Position numbers and translations under genes: made by a program
Notes under the pieces: model-generated
Databases searched by the model: none
The model's input: only the letters and a program-made list of their open reading frames with translations
What the model was told of the DNA's origin: nothing
Part shown: in pieces, positions 33,465-45,149 of the stretch
Layout: each line of letters begins with the position of its first letter
How positions within the stretch are numbered: the first letter of the stretch is position 1
Assembly (NCBI GenBank): GCA_002633025.1
Contig: NMRB01001858.1
Location: 56,782 to 120,781 of the forward strand
Direction: 5' to 3'
Length of the DNA: 64,000 nt
Origin: Notospermus geniculatus
Lineage: Eukaryota; Nemertea; Pilidiophora; Heteronemertea; Lineidae

Positions 33465-33839
33465 CAACCTCGTTCCCAGGGGTCGTTCGCTTTCTGACAA
33501 TATGGCGGTCGCGTCACTAACCCCTGGCGTCAGCTTTGGATTTAACGCACGTGATTGGTTGACGGGAAACCGTCAAATATATCCAAGAATATACCCAAAG
33601 AAATTTTCAAAATATTTTGGATCAAACCAGAAGGTTATCTATATCCAGGTTTGATGATTTTTTTGTAAAAAGAATTTTAAAAAGCACTGGTTAGTATTTC
33701 AAATTGATTATTTTGACTCGTGCTGCCACCTATACTTAGTCCAAGATTCCTGGATTAGCAACCGAAGCTGATTCCAGGGGTTAGTGAGCGAGTGGTCCGA
33801 GGTTGTCTGAGCGAACTATACCCCTGGGGACGAGGTTGC
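33465..33839. mobile_element. MITE (CAACCTCGTTCCCAGGGGT ends)
   Basis: ACAACCTCGTTCCCAGGGGT is inverted at the right end as CCCCTGGGGACGAGGTTG. The subterminal CACTAACCCCTGG/CCAGGGGTTAGTG also pairs. Confidence 0.7.
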
Positions 33840-34120
33840 AAAGAATAGCCGTCACCGTTGGAATGAGGGTTTAGATAAAAATATGTTGCTTTTGCAAACC
33901 GTTTTTCTCTGACGTGCAGTGAAGTCGCTACGGATAATGTTTTCTATAACCGTTTGTGTACACGTCACTAGACCGCAACATTTGATGACCTAAATGTAGT
34001 CGGTTGCCTAAACGCGCCGGTGCGAAAGCTCTCTCTTTTCATTCAATTCCTCTCCAGATTTACATACATGTATTTGCTGCACTTCCACTACAAAAAAGCC
34101 GGTATTTGTCCATTCTTATT

Positions 34121-34503
34121 CTGCTTCCATTACAGAATTTCCGTGTTTAATAAGTGCGGATCTATTAAGCTCGGATAACATAGCCGATCATACTCCGAAT
34201 CTTAATTAGATGCGGATCAACAATGCATGAATGGTCATGATGGTGTTTCTCTAGTGGAATGACAATAAGTCCGGATCTATTTGTAGTATTATGATCGGCT
34301 ACAGGTGGCTTAAGATCGCTTGCGACATTGTGCATGCTCGAAAGTACCAGAACAATACGCGCTTTCACTCCACGTATCGCCATCTGTAGCCGAACTTACT
34401 AACCTCAAATCCGGTAGTGGATGCGCAAGCCGTGAAATGTCCGGTCTTATTTTAGATGCGGTACTATTAAGACCGGATCTAAAAGCTGTAATGGAAGCGC
34501 AGC
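34121..34503. mobile_element. MITE (CTGCTTCCATTACAG ends)
   Basis: CTGCTTCCATTACAG and CTGTAATGGAAGCGCAG are inverted termini. CGGATCTATTA/ACTATTAAGACCGGATCT-like motifs repeat inside, and TAGCCGATCATA is inverted as TATGATCGGCTA. Confidence 0.6.
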
Positions 34504-34639
34504 TATAGTATCAACCAGTAACTGATATCAACACAAAACAGGTAATCGCCCAGTCTGCTTCAAAAGTCTGGGAAGGGAGAGATGGTTTCCGGGGATGGTT
34601 TATTTTCTCATCAAACGATAGCAAAAAAATGTAGATTGA

Positions 34640-34734
34640 GGGAGTACACGGCTGCTTTGGCGATTACATAAAGCCACTGCGCAGTTTCTCAATGCCCTAT
34701 CTTCCCCTAACCACTCTGGATTCCTTCAATCTTT
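34640..34734 (+). pseudogene. GPCR N-terminal fragment
   Basis: GGAGTACACGGCTGCTTTGG and CAATGCCCTATCTTCCCCTA match the first 40 codons of the intact receptor at 37090 (ACGGCTGCTTTAGG, ATGCCTTATCTCCCCCT). It is cut off at its 3' end by the MITE at 34735-35167, and no continuation was found. Confidence 0.75.
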
Positions 34735-35167
34735 GGGCGTATTCGAATCCCTGCACTAGTGTTGATATCGACACGAGTGCGAGTCTCGAACGTCGAGAAC
34801 TGACACGGGAACGGCGTTCGCGAACAAAATTTTCACTCCCCACTTTTTGGAGGGTGAAAACGGAGAACACCGAGAACAAAGATGGCGGCCAATTTCATTG
34901 ACGACGAAATATCATAAGTTAATTTCGATAAAACCTTGTGTCTTCCTTGAATATGAGACGTGGGTTAACCCGTGGATATAGTCACGATCGGAAAAAATGA
35001 CCTTTCCTGCAACAAAAATCTGATTTTGCACAGGGACATAGCCCGCAGCATTACATCCGCCATGTAGCAACGACACCCGATACCTGGCGCCACGCACTTC
35101 CTTGTTCGGAACCTCAACACGCGAACACTGCTCCTGGGTCACTCGAGAACAGGGTTCGAATACGCCC
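34735..35167. mobile_element. TIR element (GGGCGTATTCGAA ends), 433 bp
   Basis: GGGCGTATTCGAATCCCTG is inverted as GGGTTCGAATACGCCC. It interrupts a GPCR fragment. Confidence 0.7.
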
Positions 35168-35563
35168 TTTGTCTCATGTAGCATAACGTAGTGCAGACTG
35201 TGAGGTATCGCCTCGAGTAAGATGAATGTAACTTGATTAAATCTGTCCAACGATGAGATAGCCACGGGCGAAACTGACAAACTACATCTCCTTTCTCAAG
35301 TACACATAACCATCCTACGTATACTTGGCAACATTATCGTATCTGATGCGGCGGATATCGGAGTGGATTGAATTGGGTCCATGGAGAATGAGCCAATAGA
35401 ACGAGCGAAGAAACGGTCAGTTAGATTCTTCTTCAAATGCTGCTTCAGTATTTCTATTTTGGATATAAACAAAATCGCGACCTCCTGTCGACAGCTTCCC
35501 TCTGTTGATGTACAAGGTGAGCTCGGGTCGGGTGGTCGTTGTAAGCCCGTCCTTCCTTGGTTC

Positions 35564-36614
35564 GCACACACAGAAAATATTCGTCTCCACTTGAGATAAA
35601 AATCACTTGAACGCTTGTCCGTAAAAGAAGTTATTTTTGGATCTCAAGTTAATGAGATCTTTCAAACTCGGTAAGAATAACTGATCTCAAGTAGACATAC
35701 GACTATCTCCAGTCAGATTTTCTAGATGACATGTTGTATTCGTATCTGGAGACAACGAAATGTCACTGTGAGTAGGCCTACTCATGATATTATTTAGAGA
35801 GATGTAATATGTTGACCTGAGTGAACTGTCATCTATCTTTGAGACTAAAATGTGCGCAGCTGAGATGACGTTCATTTCGATATGAATTTACGGGTCGTTT
35901 GTATCAACCCGACTATTGGGTTCTTTATCAACCCAAAGTGTTGGATCTTTCAACCCGACTGTTGGGTTGTTTATAACCAACTGCATGGTTGCATCAACCC
36001 AACAGTTGAGTTTTTGGGTCCTGATTGCTTAACTTTGCAATTTGCAAAGACCGCAACTCTTAACTTTCGTAATAACTTTAACCTTAGCCAATAGGCCGAG
36101 AAGCTGTGTAGAGTTCAGTTGGATGGGGTATACCAATGCACAGCACAATATCTCTTGTATGGTTGAGAGAAAACCTATGCTGTACAATTTTTGTTTTTAT
36201 AATTCTGAAAGGGAAACATTCACAACCTAAAATTTGTGTCTCAGATTTCAAACCATAGTTTATCAATATTCTTATGTGTTCGCTTTCGTGAGTCAGCGTT
36301 TCTGTATTAAATTTTTGCGAATTACAACTACATTGTTATCTCGTCAGGTCGAACTGGTGGCCCGCACTGATCCAGTTTATTTGCGACGACCAAATATCTC
36401 GGTTCGATATTATTGATATCTCAAGCGCGAGATACGTTGTGTATCGGAAGGCTTAACACGCCATTTGTCTCAGGTGGTGTCACAGATATATCAAGTTTTG
36501 TCATTTGACAGCTGATGCTTTCTCGATTCGGGATCTCAAATGCAAGATATTTGTGTTTCAAAGCGCTTTAACACCCCACTTATCTCAAGTGGAGATGAAT
36601 ATTTTTCTGTGTGC
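35564..36614. mobile_element. 1.05 kb TIR element with CAACCC/GGGTTG palindromes
   Basis: GCACACACAGAAAATATTC and CTCCACTTGAGATAA are inverted at 36570-36614. At 35905-36020 CAACCCGACTGTTGGGTT and variants repeat. Positions 36115-36310 match, in inverse order, pieces of 51270-51380 and 51800-51860. Confidence 0.75.
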
Positions 36615-37089
36615 ATTGCACGTGAAAGGAAAAGCAAGGCGGTGCCGAAACAGGTAGACAAATGATGCTCGCGCAAAGACAGGAGAGAATGGGTGAATTT
36701 CAAGAATCTTTGGACTGTGAGGCTGGATTAGAAGATTGCTGCCGATAGAAGTTGAAACCGGAGACCACGGACGCGGGGGGTTTTCAGTCGGAGGCAATGC
36801 TTAAGAATCGTAAAAGCGAGGAACGAAATTACAACTAGGCCTACAGTACATTATGCCCATCTTTATCATCGAGTCGTGTCTAAACCATACTTAGTAGTTG
36901 AATTTGCATCATCTGGAAGATATATCGGATGGCCCTGTCTAACACCACGTGACATGTGAAGTTGCGTTTACGTTCAACGAATTGGCCTGTCACGTGGTCT
37001 GTGAGTATGAGGCCGGACGGGACAAATTTGTAATATTTCCAAAATCAGCTGGAATCAAACGAACGAAGGATTTTGATGCGCACTGAAGA

Positions 37090-38157
37090 ATGGAGAATAC
37101 ACCATTATTCATTGCAGGGAGTACGGCTGCTTTAGGAGAGCAGATTACGCCAGTGCGATGTTTCACAATGCCTTATCTCCCCCTCGCCACTCTGAATTCC
37201 TACAGTCTCTTTCTCTTCATCATCTACGTGCCGATCTATTCCTTCCTCATCCTATTCGGCCTGATTGGTAACTGTCTCTCATTCGTCGTCTTGGGCAAGG
37301 AAAAGCCGTTCACCTCGACCTCTGTGTTGTTGCGGTGTTTAGCCGTCGCCGATGCCCTCGTCCTCCTCTCTCATCTAGTCCACGGTACACTTTATCGAAT
37401 AGCACTCCATCTTGGCATATTTTTCCATTATACTGTCTTTAGAACATTTGCATGGGGTTCTCTATGGGCCATAGTTTGGTTTTCAAAGGCATTTTCTATT
37501 TTCATGACAGTATGCGTCGCCACCGAACGCTTTATTGCCGTTTGCCGACCTCTGAAAGCGGCATCGATTTGTACGACCAGGAACGCACGTATTGCTTGTG
37601 TCTGTGTTGTGTTCAGTGCCTTTCTTTTCAGATTTGAAATGTTTTTCTATGGAAAAGGATATTTCGTCTACGATCCTTGTACCAACTCGTACGGATCATA
37701 CTTTGACTCGAATTACTATTCTTTCCAAAATAATGTGTATTTTCAAGTAATCATCAACGCAGTTCTCAACAACATCCTGACGTCCATAGGACCCGTTACC
37801 TGTCTGACGTTCTTTGCTTATCGGCTGCTTGTAGCTTTGAAGCAGTCGGCTGAGATCGGGCAGACGGCGGGCGATGGTAAGGCAAACTCAAAGAAAAAGG
37901 CGGTAACAACTCGTGTTTTGGCTGTCGTTGTTGTCTTTATTATTCTTGAGTGTCCCAGTGCCTTGATACAAATTATCGACATCATCCGCGTAAATGGCTT
38001 TGAAGATATCATGGTTTATGAAATATTTTTCAAAATTCTTTACACGACCTATGTCCTTGGTACTGTCAACAGCTTTATCAACTTTTACATTTACTGTCTG
38101 ACAGGGACGAGGTTTCGGAATACATTAAAGCAGGTCTTGTCCTGCAAAAGTAGGTGA
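37090..38157 (+). CDS. Rhodopsin-family GPCR, peptide-receptor-like (intact)
   Basis: A 355-residue single-exon receptor; the ATG context is GAAGAATGG. Seven hydrophobic segments are visible: TM1 with GLIGN (N61), TM2 with LAVADAL (D88), TM3 ending ATERFIAVCRP (ERF in place of DRY), TM4, TM5 with IGPVTCLTFFAYR, TM6 VVVVFIILECPSALIQ (CPS in place of CWxP), and TM7 with NSFINFYIYC (N331...Y335 in place of NPxxY). This pattern resembles FMRFamide/peptide receptors of invertebrates. The cysteine expected 25 residues before R147 is W122, so the canonical TM3-ECL2 disulfide seems absent although ECL2 has C197. A short basic tail (CKSR) ends it. It acts at the plasma membrane through G proteins (family knowledge). 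Two decayed paralogues lie at 18165 and 34640. Confidence 0.92.
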   Translation: MENTPLFIAGSTAALGEQITPVRCFTMPYLPLATLNSYSLFLFIIYVPIYSFLILFGLIGNCLSFVVLGKEKPFTSTSVLLRCLAVADALVLLSHLVHGTLYRIALHLGIFFHYTVFRTFAWGSLWAIVWFSKAFSIFMTVCVATERFIAVCRPLKAASICTTRNARIACVCVVFSAFLFRFEMFFYGKGYFVYDPCTNSYGSYFDSNYYSFQNNVYFQVIINAVLNNILTSIGPVTCLTFFAYRLLVALKQSAEIGQTAGDGKANSKKKAVTTRVLAVVVVFIILECPSALIQIIDIIRVNGFEDIMVYEIFFKILYTTYVLGTVNSFINFYIYCLTGTRFRNTLKQVLSCKSR

Positions 38158-38960
38158 ATTTACAAATGAGGAGCCCACACGTTAAACCGGGATCCAGTTG
38201 TACCGGCACAGCACGTTAACAACTACTGGTGCTGGGTCCGCCATTTCCGGAAGTGTGACTGGATTCCCTGCCATGATAACTGGCGCATGCGCACTTATCT
38301 ACTAGCAGCCGAATTTTTTCCGGGGGTTTTAAAAATGTGAATCATGGCTGGAACACCCGTAATAACACCGATTAAATCAAAATTAGGAGTCCAACGGACT
38401 CGCTATCAAAACTGCACACTTTGGTGATGTAGGCCTAGCAGTAGATGATGTGAAATTGATGATGATGTACCGGTAGTTGTGTCGATGGCAAAGGCTGAAA
38501 TAACAGCGTTATACCATATCCTGTCGGGAGAGTAACGACGCAATCCCTACTCTCACACTCAAACAAAGTAAATTATCCGGGCCTAAGAAACTTAACATGC
38601 TCAAACTCAAATATATTGAATAAAACATCCAAAAAACGGAAATGAACTGCCACACTAGCGAGTTTTTCCTCCAGAATCTTCACTTTTTCTTTCATATTGA
38701 ACGACGCCATTTTGGGGGAATACCTTCCGTCTGGCGTACGTCCGAATTTAAATTACAGAGCGACAGTACTAGTCTCTTAAATCATCAGATGTAGAGACCA
38801 CTCTGTGGTCTACCCCCACGTAGTTTCATTCCGATAGGTCGGCGCTGCGAGCGAAGACGTCAACAACAGAGCAAAGTTGTGCCATACGACGTCGCGTCAA
38901 GACGTCCTTGACACAGGGCAACAGCGAAGAGACGTCGAGAAAGATCCAACCGCTCACAAC
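38158..38960. other. 3' flank of GPCR; no gene seen
   Basis: No clear polyadenylation signal near the stop and no coding frame or strong repeat in this stretch. Confidence 0.4.
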
Positions 38961-40210
38961 GCCTCAAAATGGCGGTCGTTCTGCAGATTCCTCATTGGTC
39001 GATGTTATATGGACGACGGCAACGACCATTTTATATGGCATCATTGTATTTGGAGTATCAAAAGGAAAAAACGAAGGCATAATAAACCATGACCAAGGAG
39101 AACGCTCCAAACGCCATCAAAGTGTCGCTGTCTTTTCATCCAACTGATGGATAACACGCTTACTGACATTTTACCACCTGACGATTCTGGCAATGACTCC
39201 CTCCTCTTTCCCGACTCGCCTTATGTTGATGACACAAAACTCCTCGACATCCTAAGAACCTACAACTCCAATTTCTCCACACTGAGCATGAATTGCGGCA
39301 GCTTAAATGCCAAATTTGACGAAATTACCCTTTTCTTAGATTACCTCACGTCCAATGACTGCAACTTCTCTGCACTCTGCTTTCAGGAAACCTGGTTCAC
39401 CGACAATACCAATCTCTCCCTTTACAACATCCCCGGTTACAATCTAGTATCAAAGAGCTCCTCAGCCAGTACTAAAGGAGGACTAGCTATCTATATCCAC
39501 GAATCGTACAAATACAAAGNGGCAAGATTGTATTTGGAGTATCAAAGGAAAAAACGAAGGCATAATAATCCATCGCTGGTGATGAAAATGATTTAATAAT
39601 AATATTAATAATGGTAATAACAATTCATTGGACCCATGGAAAATCATAATGAAAACGATTTAATTATAATGGTAATACAATCCATTTTATCATGCGCGTG
39701 AAACCACAAAAAACTGCTCTTAAACAATTTACAAGTCTACATGGAAATACATAGAGTCAATACGTCGAAGCAGTAAAATAAGATAACACGTCCAAAATGC
39801 GTAAGATCAAAATGCAGTAAAATGACAATCAGGAGATAAAAATCAACGACCTGTTCTACGGTGATGGGTTTTTAGACGTTTCCTAAGACTAGAAGAAGAT
39901 TCTACTTGGCTGTGTCAACCATCTGATGTCGTTTCCATAGTAACGGCCAAACTTCTGAAATAAAACCCCGCTCGGACACCAAAGGCGAATGAGAAAATAA
40001 AAGCACACGGTTCTTTGTTGATGCTGAGCGGAGGACCTAAAGATCCGTCAGTTTCACAAGCGGTCATATTTCTGGTTGCTGTTCAAATCGAAGCTAGCAC
40101 ACTTAAAGTCGCTCATGCGCATTCGCACACCCCGTTGGGTAGGAAGAGTGCTGCATCTTTAAAGTAATCTTCTGACTGCCTCCCAAACAAACTGAAAAAG
40201 CACGCGTGTA
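38961..40210. repeat. Segmental duplication, 3' flank of gene B
   Basis: GGTCGTTCTGCAG.TTCCTCATTGG, CATTTTATCATGCGC, AGATAACACGTCCAAAATGCG and TCAGTTTCAC.AGCGGTCATA recur in the same order at 49990-50290 and 53572-54240, downstream of gene C. The block is interrupted here by a LINE fragment (39088-39520). Confidence 0.85.
39088..39520 (+). pseudogene. CR1/Jockey-type LINE endonuclease N-terminal fragment
   Basis: The frame from 39147 gives NFSTLSMNCGSLNAKFDEI, FSALCFQETWF and IPGYNLVSKSSSASTKGGLA, matching the start of the apurinic-endonuclease-like domain of CR1/Jockey elements (the ET catalytic motif is in FQETWF). It stops at an unresolved base (39520). GGAGTATCAAAGGAAAAAAC flanks it on both sides (39050 and 39536), either as a long target duplication or from unmerged assembly ends. 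Confidence 0.8.
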
Positions 40211-40264
40211 TTCCTAGCATGCCAACTTTCGCTCAGTCATTCAGTGGTATCGGCGGTATACATG

Positions 40265-40432
40265 TATATATACTACACAATTTTTTGGTACTCCTTTATT
40301 TATCCACAACGTTTCTACCAGTGTTCCCTGGTCGTCTTCAGGTGGTTGAATGACACAAATGACGACCAAGGAACACTGGTAGAAACGTTGTGGATATTAA
40401 TAAATGAGTACCAAAAAACTGTGTAGTATATT
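40265..40432. mobile_element. MITE (TACTACACA..TTGGTACTCC arms), copy 1
   Basis: AATTTTTTGGTACTCCTTTA is inverted as AATGAGTACCAAAAAACTG. CCACAACGTTTCTACCAGTG and CCCTGGTCGTC also pair across the centre. It is 168 bp and a partial second copy is at 41632-41752. Confidence 0.85.
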
Positions 40433-40448
40433 ATCAAGCCCTTCTTAA

Positions 40449-40698
40449 AGGAGCTGGACGTCCAAGTTGTAAACACTCACTCACTGGTTCTCTATCCACG
40501 CGACGCCTGCGGTGCTGCCACCTATTGTCGGTGATATGTACTGACGTGAATATCGTGAATGAGTTGCATCGGACCGGGCACCAGTCTAACGATCACGGGG
40601 CGCTACTGGTGCTGCCACCTGCACGAAGGAATAAAACTAGTTTGCCGACCATGTTTGTAAACAAACAAGCTTGTTTACAACTTCGGCGTCTAACTCCT
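40449..40698. mobile_element. piggyBac-type MITE with TTAA duplication
   Basis: AGGAGCTGGACGTCCAAG and, in reverse complement, AGGAGTTAGACGCCGAAG bound 250 bp, with TTAA on both sides (40445-40448, 40699-40702). The empty site CCCTTCTTAAGAATGCCG exists at 41760. The 4-bp TTAA duplication is diagnostic of piggyBac-superfamily elements. Confidence 0.9.
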
Positions 40699-40712
40699 TT
40701 AAGAATGCCGTT

Positions 40713-41174
40713 CATTTTATTTTTAGATCTTTCTAAGGCATTTGATACTCTGAATCATGACATCCTTCTTTCAAAAATGATGTACTATGGACTAGCTATC
40801 TGACCAAGCAATAAAACTTCTACAGAATTATATGCAAAATCGTCTCCAATATGTTGATTTTAATGGAACACTCTCAAACCATGAACAAATAACAACCGGT
40901 GTACCGCAAGGCTCCATCGTAGGCCCATTGCTTTTCATTATTTATATAAACGACCTTCACTTATCAAGCAAAACCTTTCACTTTATATTATACGCTGACG
41001 ACGCCACTCTTGAATGTGAATTATCAAAATTTGGTTCAGCTAACCCCACTGAAATAAGCGATAAAGTTAATAAAGAAGTTTTTAATGTTGTCAGTTGGCT
41101 TAAAGCTAATAAGTTATCTCTTAATATAAAACAGTACATGATATTCCAGACTCAACGATCACAACATATTCCAC
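40713..41174 (+). pseudogene. LINE reverse transcriptase fragment
   Basis: RT motifs in order: FLDLSKAFDTLNHDILL, then after a frameshift near 40803 GVPQGSIVGPLLFIIYINDL, then LYADDATLE with the catalytic YADD. It runs into a 457 bp gap (41175-41631). It is probably part of the same CR1/Jockey-type family as 39088-39520. Confidence 0.9.
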
Positions 41175-41631
41175 NNNNNNNNNNNNNNNNNNNNNNNNNN
41201 NNNNNNNNNNNNNNNNNNNNNNNNNNNNNNNNNNNNNNNNNNNNNNNNNNNNNNNNNNNNNNNNNNNNNNNNNNNNNNNNNNNNNNNNNNNNNNNNNNNN
41301 NNNNNNNNNNNNNNNNNNNNNNNNNNNNNNNNNNNNNNNNNNNNNNNNNNNNNNNNNNNNNNNNNNNNNNNNNNNNNNNNNNNNNNNNNNNNNNNNNNNN
41401 NNNNNNNNNNNNNNNNNNNNNNNNNNNNNNNNNNNNNNNNNNNNNNNNNNNNNNNNNNNNNNNNNNNNNNNNNNNNNNNNNNNNNNNNNNNNNNNNNNNN
41501 NNNNNNNNNNNNNNNNNNNNNNNNNNNNNNNNNNNNNNNNNNNNNNNNNNNNNNNNNNNNNNNNNNNNNNNNNNNNNNNNNNNNNNNNNNNNNNNNNNNN
41601 NNNNNNNNNNNNNNNNNNNNNNNNNNNNNNN

Positions 41632-41752
41632 TCTGCCAGTGTTCCCTGGTCGTCATTTGTGTCATTCAGCCACCTGAAGACGACCAGGTAACACTGGTAG
41701 AAACGTTGTGGATAATAAAGAAGAAGGAGTACCAAAAAACTGTGTAGTATAT
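41632..41752. mobile_element. Partial MITE, copy 2 of 40265-40432
   Basis: CCAGTGTTCCCTGGTCGTC through AACTGTGTAGTATATTATCA repeats the right half of copy 1 and its flank AGCCCTTCTTAAGAATGCCG, but without the piggyBac MITE. Confidence 0.8.
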
Positions 41753-41841
41753 TATCAAGCCCTTCTTAAGAATGCCGTTCAAAGAAGGTATCGGTGTACA
41801 CCTTTCAAAGAATGTGCCGCGAACACGGTCAGAGAACCAAG

Positions 41842-43630
41842 CTAGTTATTCCAGCATTCTAGTGGCTCCGTGCTTCCAAACATCACCGATTTGATTTCGT
41901 AGATTTCAAGATTGCCACTTGTGTTCCATCTTGGTGCGTTAACATAGCCACTTAACCAGCAGTTGCCATTCTTGTAGTAGGTGTACACACAGCAGGGATC
42001 TTCCAGACATTTCATCGGACAAACAGCTGTCCCGGACCTTCCCTCGACTGGCCAGAAGTCCCACGTTGGTTTCATTTCCTCGTGGACTGTGATGAAAGCA
42101 GACCTCAGAGCTTCTGTCGGGGGTGACAAGAAGGTGTCTGGTCCTGGAATTGAAGAAGTGATTCTTGAGACACGGAGATAACCAACGGGCACACTTATAA
42201 ATACCCAGGACCCAGAGGCAACTTAGTGCCGAATAATGCTGGAAAAAATCAAATGGTCTCGCCTCCTGATGTCCCCCTGAATAGTTTGTCACGGGATTAA
42301 GGCTTTGGGGTGGGGTGGGGGTGGGGAGCATCCTATACAATGTACCAAGGTGCATGTGGGGTGGTATTATATTCTACGACACCGGTGTACCTGGGGAGAA
42401 TGTCCGAGGAATGCAAGTCCACCATTCTCTAGCCTGCTATACACATAGTTATGGTTATATTCGAATGGTCATGGTCTCTATAGCGAAATATCCTAATCCC
42501 TTGTTGAAAAATGAAAAACCGGACGAAGATTCTTGGGTGACTTAGATTCCTCTTACAACGGAATGACAGCCGGTGTAACATCTGCCAGTATTCCCGTATG
42601 TCACTGTGTCCCCTTATTGTTTGGTAAATGCTGGCAGATAGATCGACACGTTTTTTGTGTGTCCTCTATTGTGAGGTTGCAGCTTATTGCGTTTCAGAAA
42701 ATAGAATGGGAACACTCAGAGATAGGGAACATTCAAAAACGTTACACCGGAATAGTCGCATGGGCCTAACGTGAGATGTTAGTGAGATAAGTGTGCTTAC
42801 CCACACATCTAAACATCCTGTTACTTGGCGATTTCAGGTCGGCTTCTTCCATATGAACGTCGTATAAACGGAGCATCGACACCCTGAACCCTGCCGCGCC
42901 TGTGATTATGATATATTGGGTTGTAGCGTACTTTGGTAAAGTCTCGTTGTCCTTATCCAAGGATTTATAGCATGTTGACTGGACGCAGACCATGAATTCC
43001 TTTGTGGTATAATTGAAGGAAGTTCCAACGAAGTTCCACTGATTCTGCTGTAGAGCAATCCGGTCAACCTTTCGTCTGGTTACGGACGCGCCGTCCACCA
43101 TGCAGTCATCCATGAACACCTGAAAAGGGATAGGGATTTGAAGTACGCCGATTTCTCGACGGCAAATACTCCAAGTTATACATAATGAATACACTAGTAA
43201 GTCTTTCACGGGATGCAGGAGCTAACGCAAACTTGATGCGTTTGGAGTATATGACTGCCCTGCGAGAATAGACGATACCCTCCAGAAAAAGGATAATTAG
43301 TCTGTGTAGGATGTGGTCTAACTCTTACCCTTAAATCCTGTACGCCAATTTGACTTCCAGTGTTTCCAGAATATTTAAAAAGTATACGACCAGGCCCTGT
43401 TGGGTACAGGAAGAATAAAAGAGTAGCACTGTAGCCGATGTTTAAACCCAAAGGGACTTTGATATCGCCCGTAGTGGCGGATAGCTCAAATGCTCCGTCC
43501 TCTTTTCCGCATGGATCAGCAGCGAACACCATTTCACCTTCATTTGTCGCGAAATTCATATTGTTTCCTGACAAATCGCGACCCTTTGTGCCCGCATTCA
43601 AAGGCCAGAAACCAACTGGTTTTGGGATTA
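41842..43630 (-). CDS. Gene B: LamG-like/PAN-like protein, exons 2-4
   Basis: Exon 2 (43329-43630, 302 nt, acceptor CTTTTACAG, donor AGG|GTAAGA) encodes the LamG N half with GFWPLNAGTKGRDLSGNN and FAADPCGKEDGAFE. Exon 3 (42801-43119, 319 nt) encodes the C half with an extra cysteine in VFMDDCMVDGASV and LQQNQWNFVGTSFNY. Exon 4 (41842-42143, 302 nt, acceptor AATTCCAG) gives the six-cysteine apple/PAN-like domain (CPMKCLEDPCC, YYKNGNCWLSGYVNAP, ending ECWNN). All splice phases agree with gene C. I found no exon 1 with a signal peptide in 43631-49000, so the gene is either 5'-truncated or uses a distant exon. The reading frames are otherwise open and intact. Confidence 0.8.
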
Positions 43631-44034
43631 CTGTAAAAGAAATAATACAGAGATTCGGATTGTATACGAAAACAACTACTTTTCAGATGTGCATTAGCTA
43701 CATTGCATCGGTACCCTCTCACAACGTCTCGGACGTACTACAGTCAAACACATGAATATTCGGCACAACGTTTTAGCCAAATTTATTTTGTTTATCGGGC
43801 CGGGCTCGATAAATAGCCATCTTCTTTCAGATACTTTTATCAACAAGCTTTCGGAACTAGAATAAATAATCATAGGATACATTTGCTTTCAGCGTTAAAA
43901 GGGCACTGTGTTCCTTCCCAATCCTGCTAAACATACCCGTATTCTGGGAGACCTCTATTGACAATATTGTTAAACTACCGCTTGTCAACCTCGCGCCATA
44001 GTAACTCTCGTTCCTAGCGTATCCACGTACGTAT
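43631..44034. other. Upstream of gene B exon 2; no gene seen
   Basis: No signal-peptide exon like those of A and C (which share WHCPRG) was found here. Confidence 0.4.
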
Positions 44035-44612
44035 GGGCTCACTCACCAGTGGGGACGAGGCCCGATTTGTCACCCCCCAAACATCTAGTACTTTAAACAC
44101 GATTGATTTCCATCCATATATATGGTCCTATCGTGTGCCGATTTTTAATTTCTTTAAGACTAATGTCTTAGTTATTTTGTGAAGAGATAGTTTTGGAGAT
44201 TTGATGCGGAGCAAATTATCAGTGCCCTGTGCGCAAGAATACAGTGTTCATGCCTGGCCAGCTATTTATAGCTGAAAAGTAGGTCGGTCAAGGTCGGGTC
44301 CTGTTCAATGGCGCGAATTATGAAGGTGAGATTTGTGAATTTTGGAGGCCTTGGAGTAGATTTCCAGGGTTTTTTTTGCCATTTTCAAGGCACGTGTCGG
44401 ATTTGGAATTAGCAATCAATACAGAGCTGGATGATTTTGAAAATTGGCCAGAGGTGTTCTCTGAGCTGCAAGCTTTCCAAAAATGTGTGATATGATGTGT
44501 GCCATGACGATATTGTCGGCGCTACATGCTTTAGAAGATGATGATGTGAATATCGACGTCGCTCCAGGTCAGGCTCCATGGTAGCCTGGGCGCCTCACTA
44601 GTGTGTGAGACC
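44035..44612. repeat. Direct duplication, copy 1
   Basis: GGGCTCACTCACCAGTGGGG through GGTAGCCTGGGCGCCTCACT recurs at 45150-45870. An exon-like phrase (INTELDDFENWPEVFSEL) is shared and preceded by AG acceptors, but it ends at a stop soon after. No family recognised. Confidence 0.75.
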
Positions 44613-45149
44613 TATTGTTGCATCAGACATTCTCCAACACTAGGGCGAAACACAAAACTACGATACCGGTACTGAAGATGCAATCACCACCTGTCGACTA
44701 GTACAGTCGTGTTAGTGTTGTTGGGGCCCGCCTTGTTTCGCGGGGTTCCGTAGTTCTTCGGGTTGCCATGGTGGCGTTNGGTCACTTAGGGGTACCCGAT
44801 ATGTATTAATGCACCATCATAATTTCTTAAAATCATTAATTTAATCATTCCAGGGGGTTCTTATGTAAGATTTAACTGTTTCGTGCTCTGTCGGATGGCG
44901 AAAGAGGTGTCATCTGTTATGTAAGGGTGAAAAATAGGCATTCCTCCTTCAACTGCATTATGGCTTAAGTCTGGCGTTTCAACGTCGCGAAGACAGTCGA
45001 ATTCCTGGGTTTGCCTCGCGATTTTAATTGGCCACCGGATGCAACTCTATTGATCTAAACCCCACATGTGACATACCATGGTGCTTGTAATGAGCCATAT
45101 TTTTCATTTCTGTGGTGAAAAGGGTCACTTGGGGGTACCCGATATGTAA

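Noticed and set aside
41121-41735. Minus-strand frames spanning the 41175-41631 gap
   Set aside because: They consist of unknown residues and MITE sequence.
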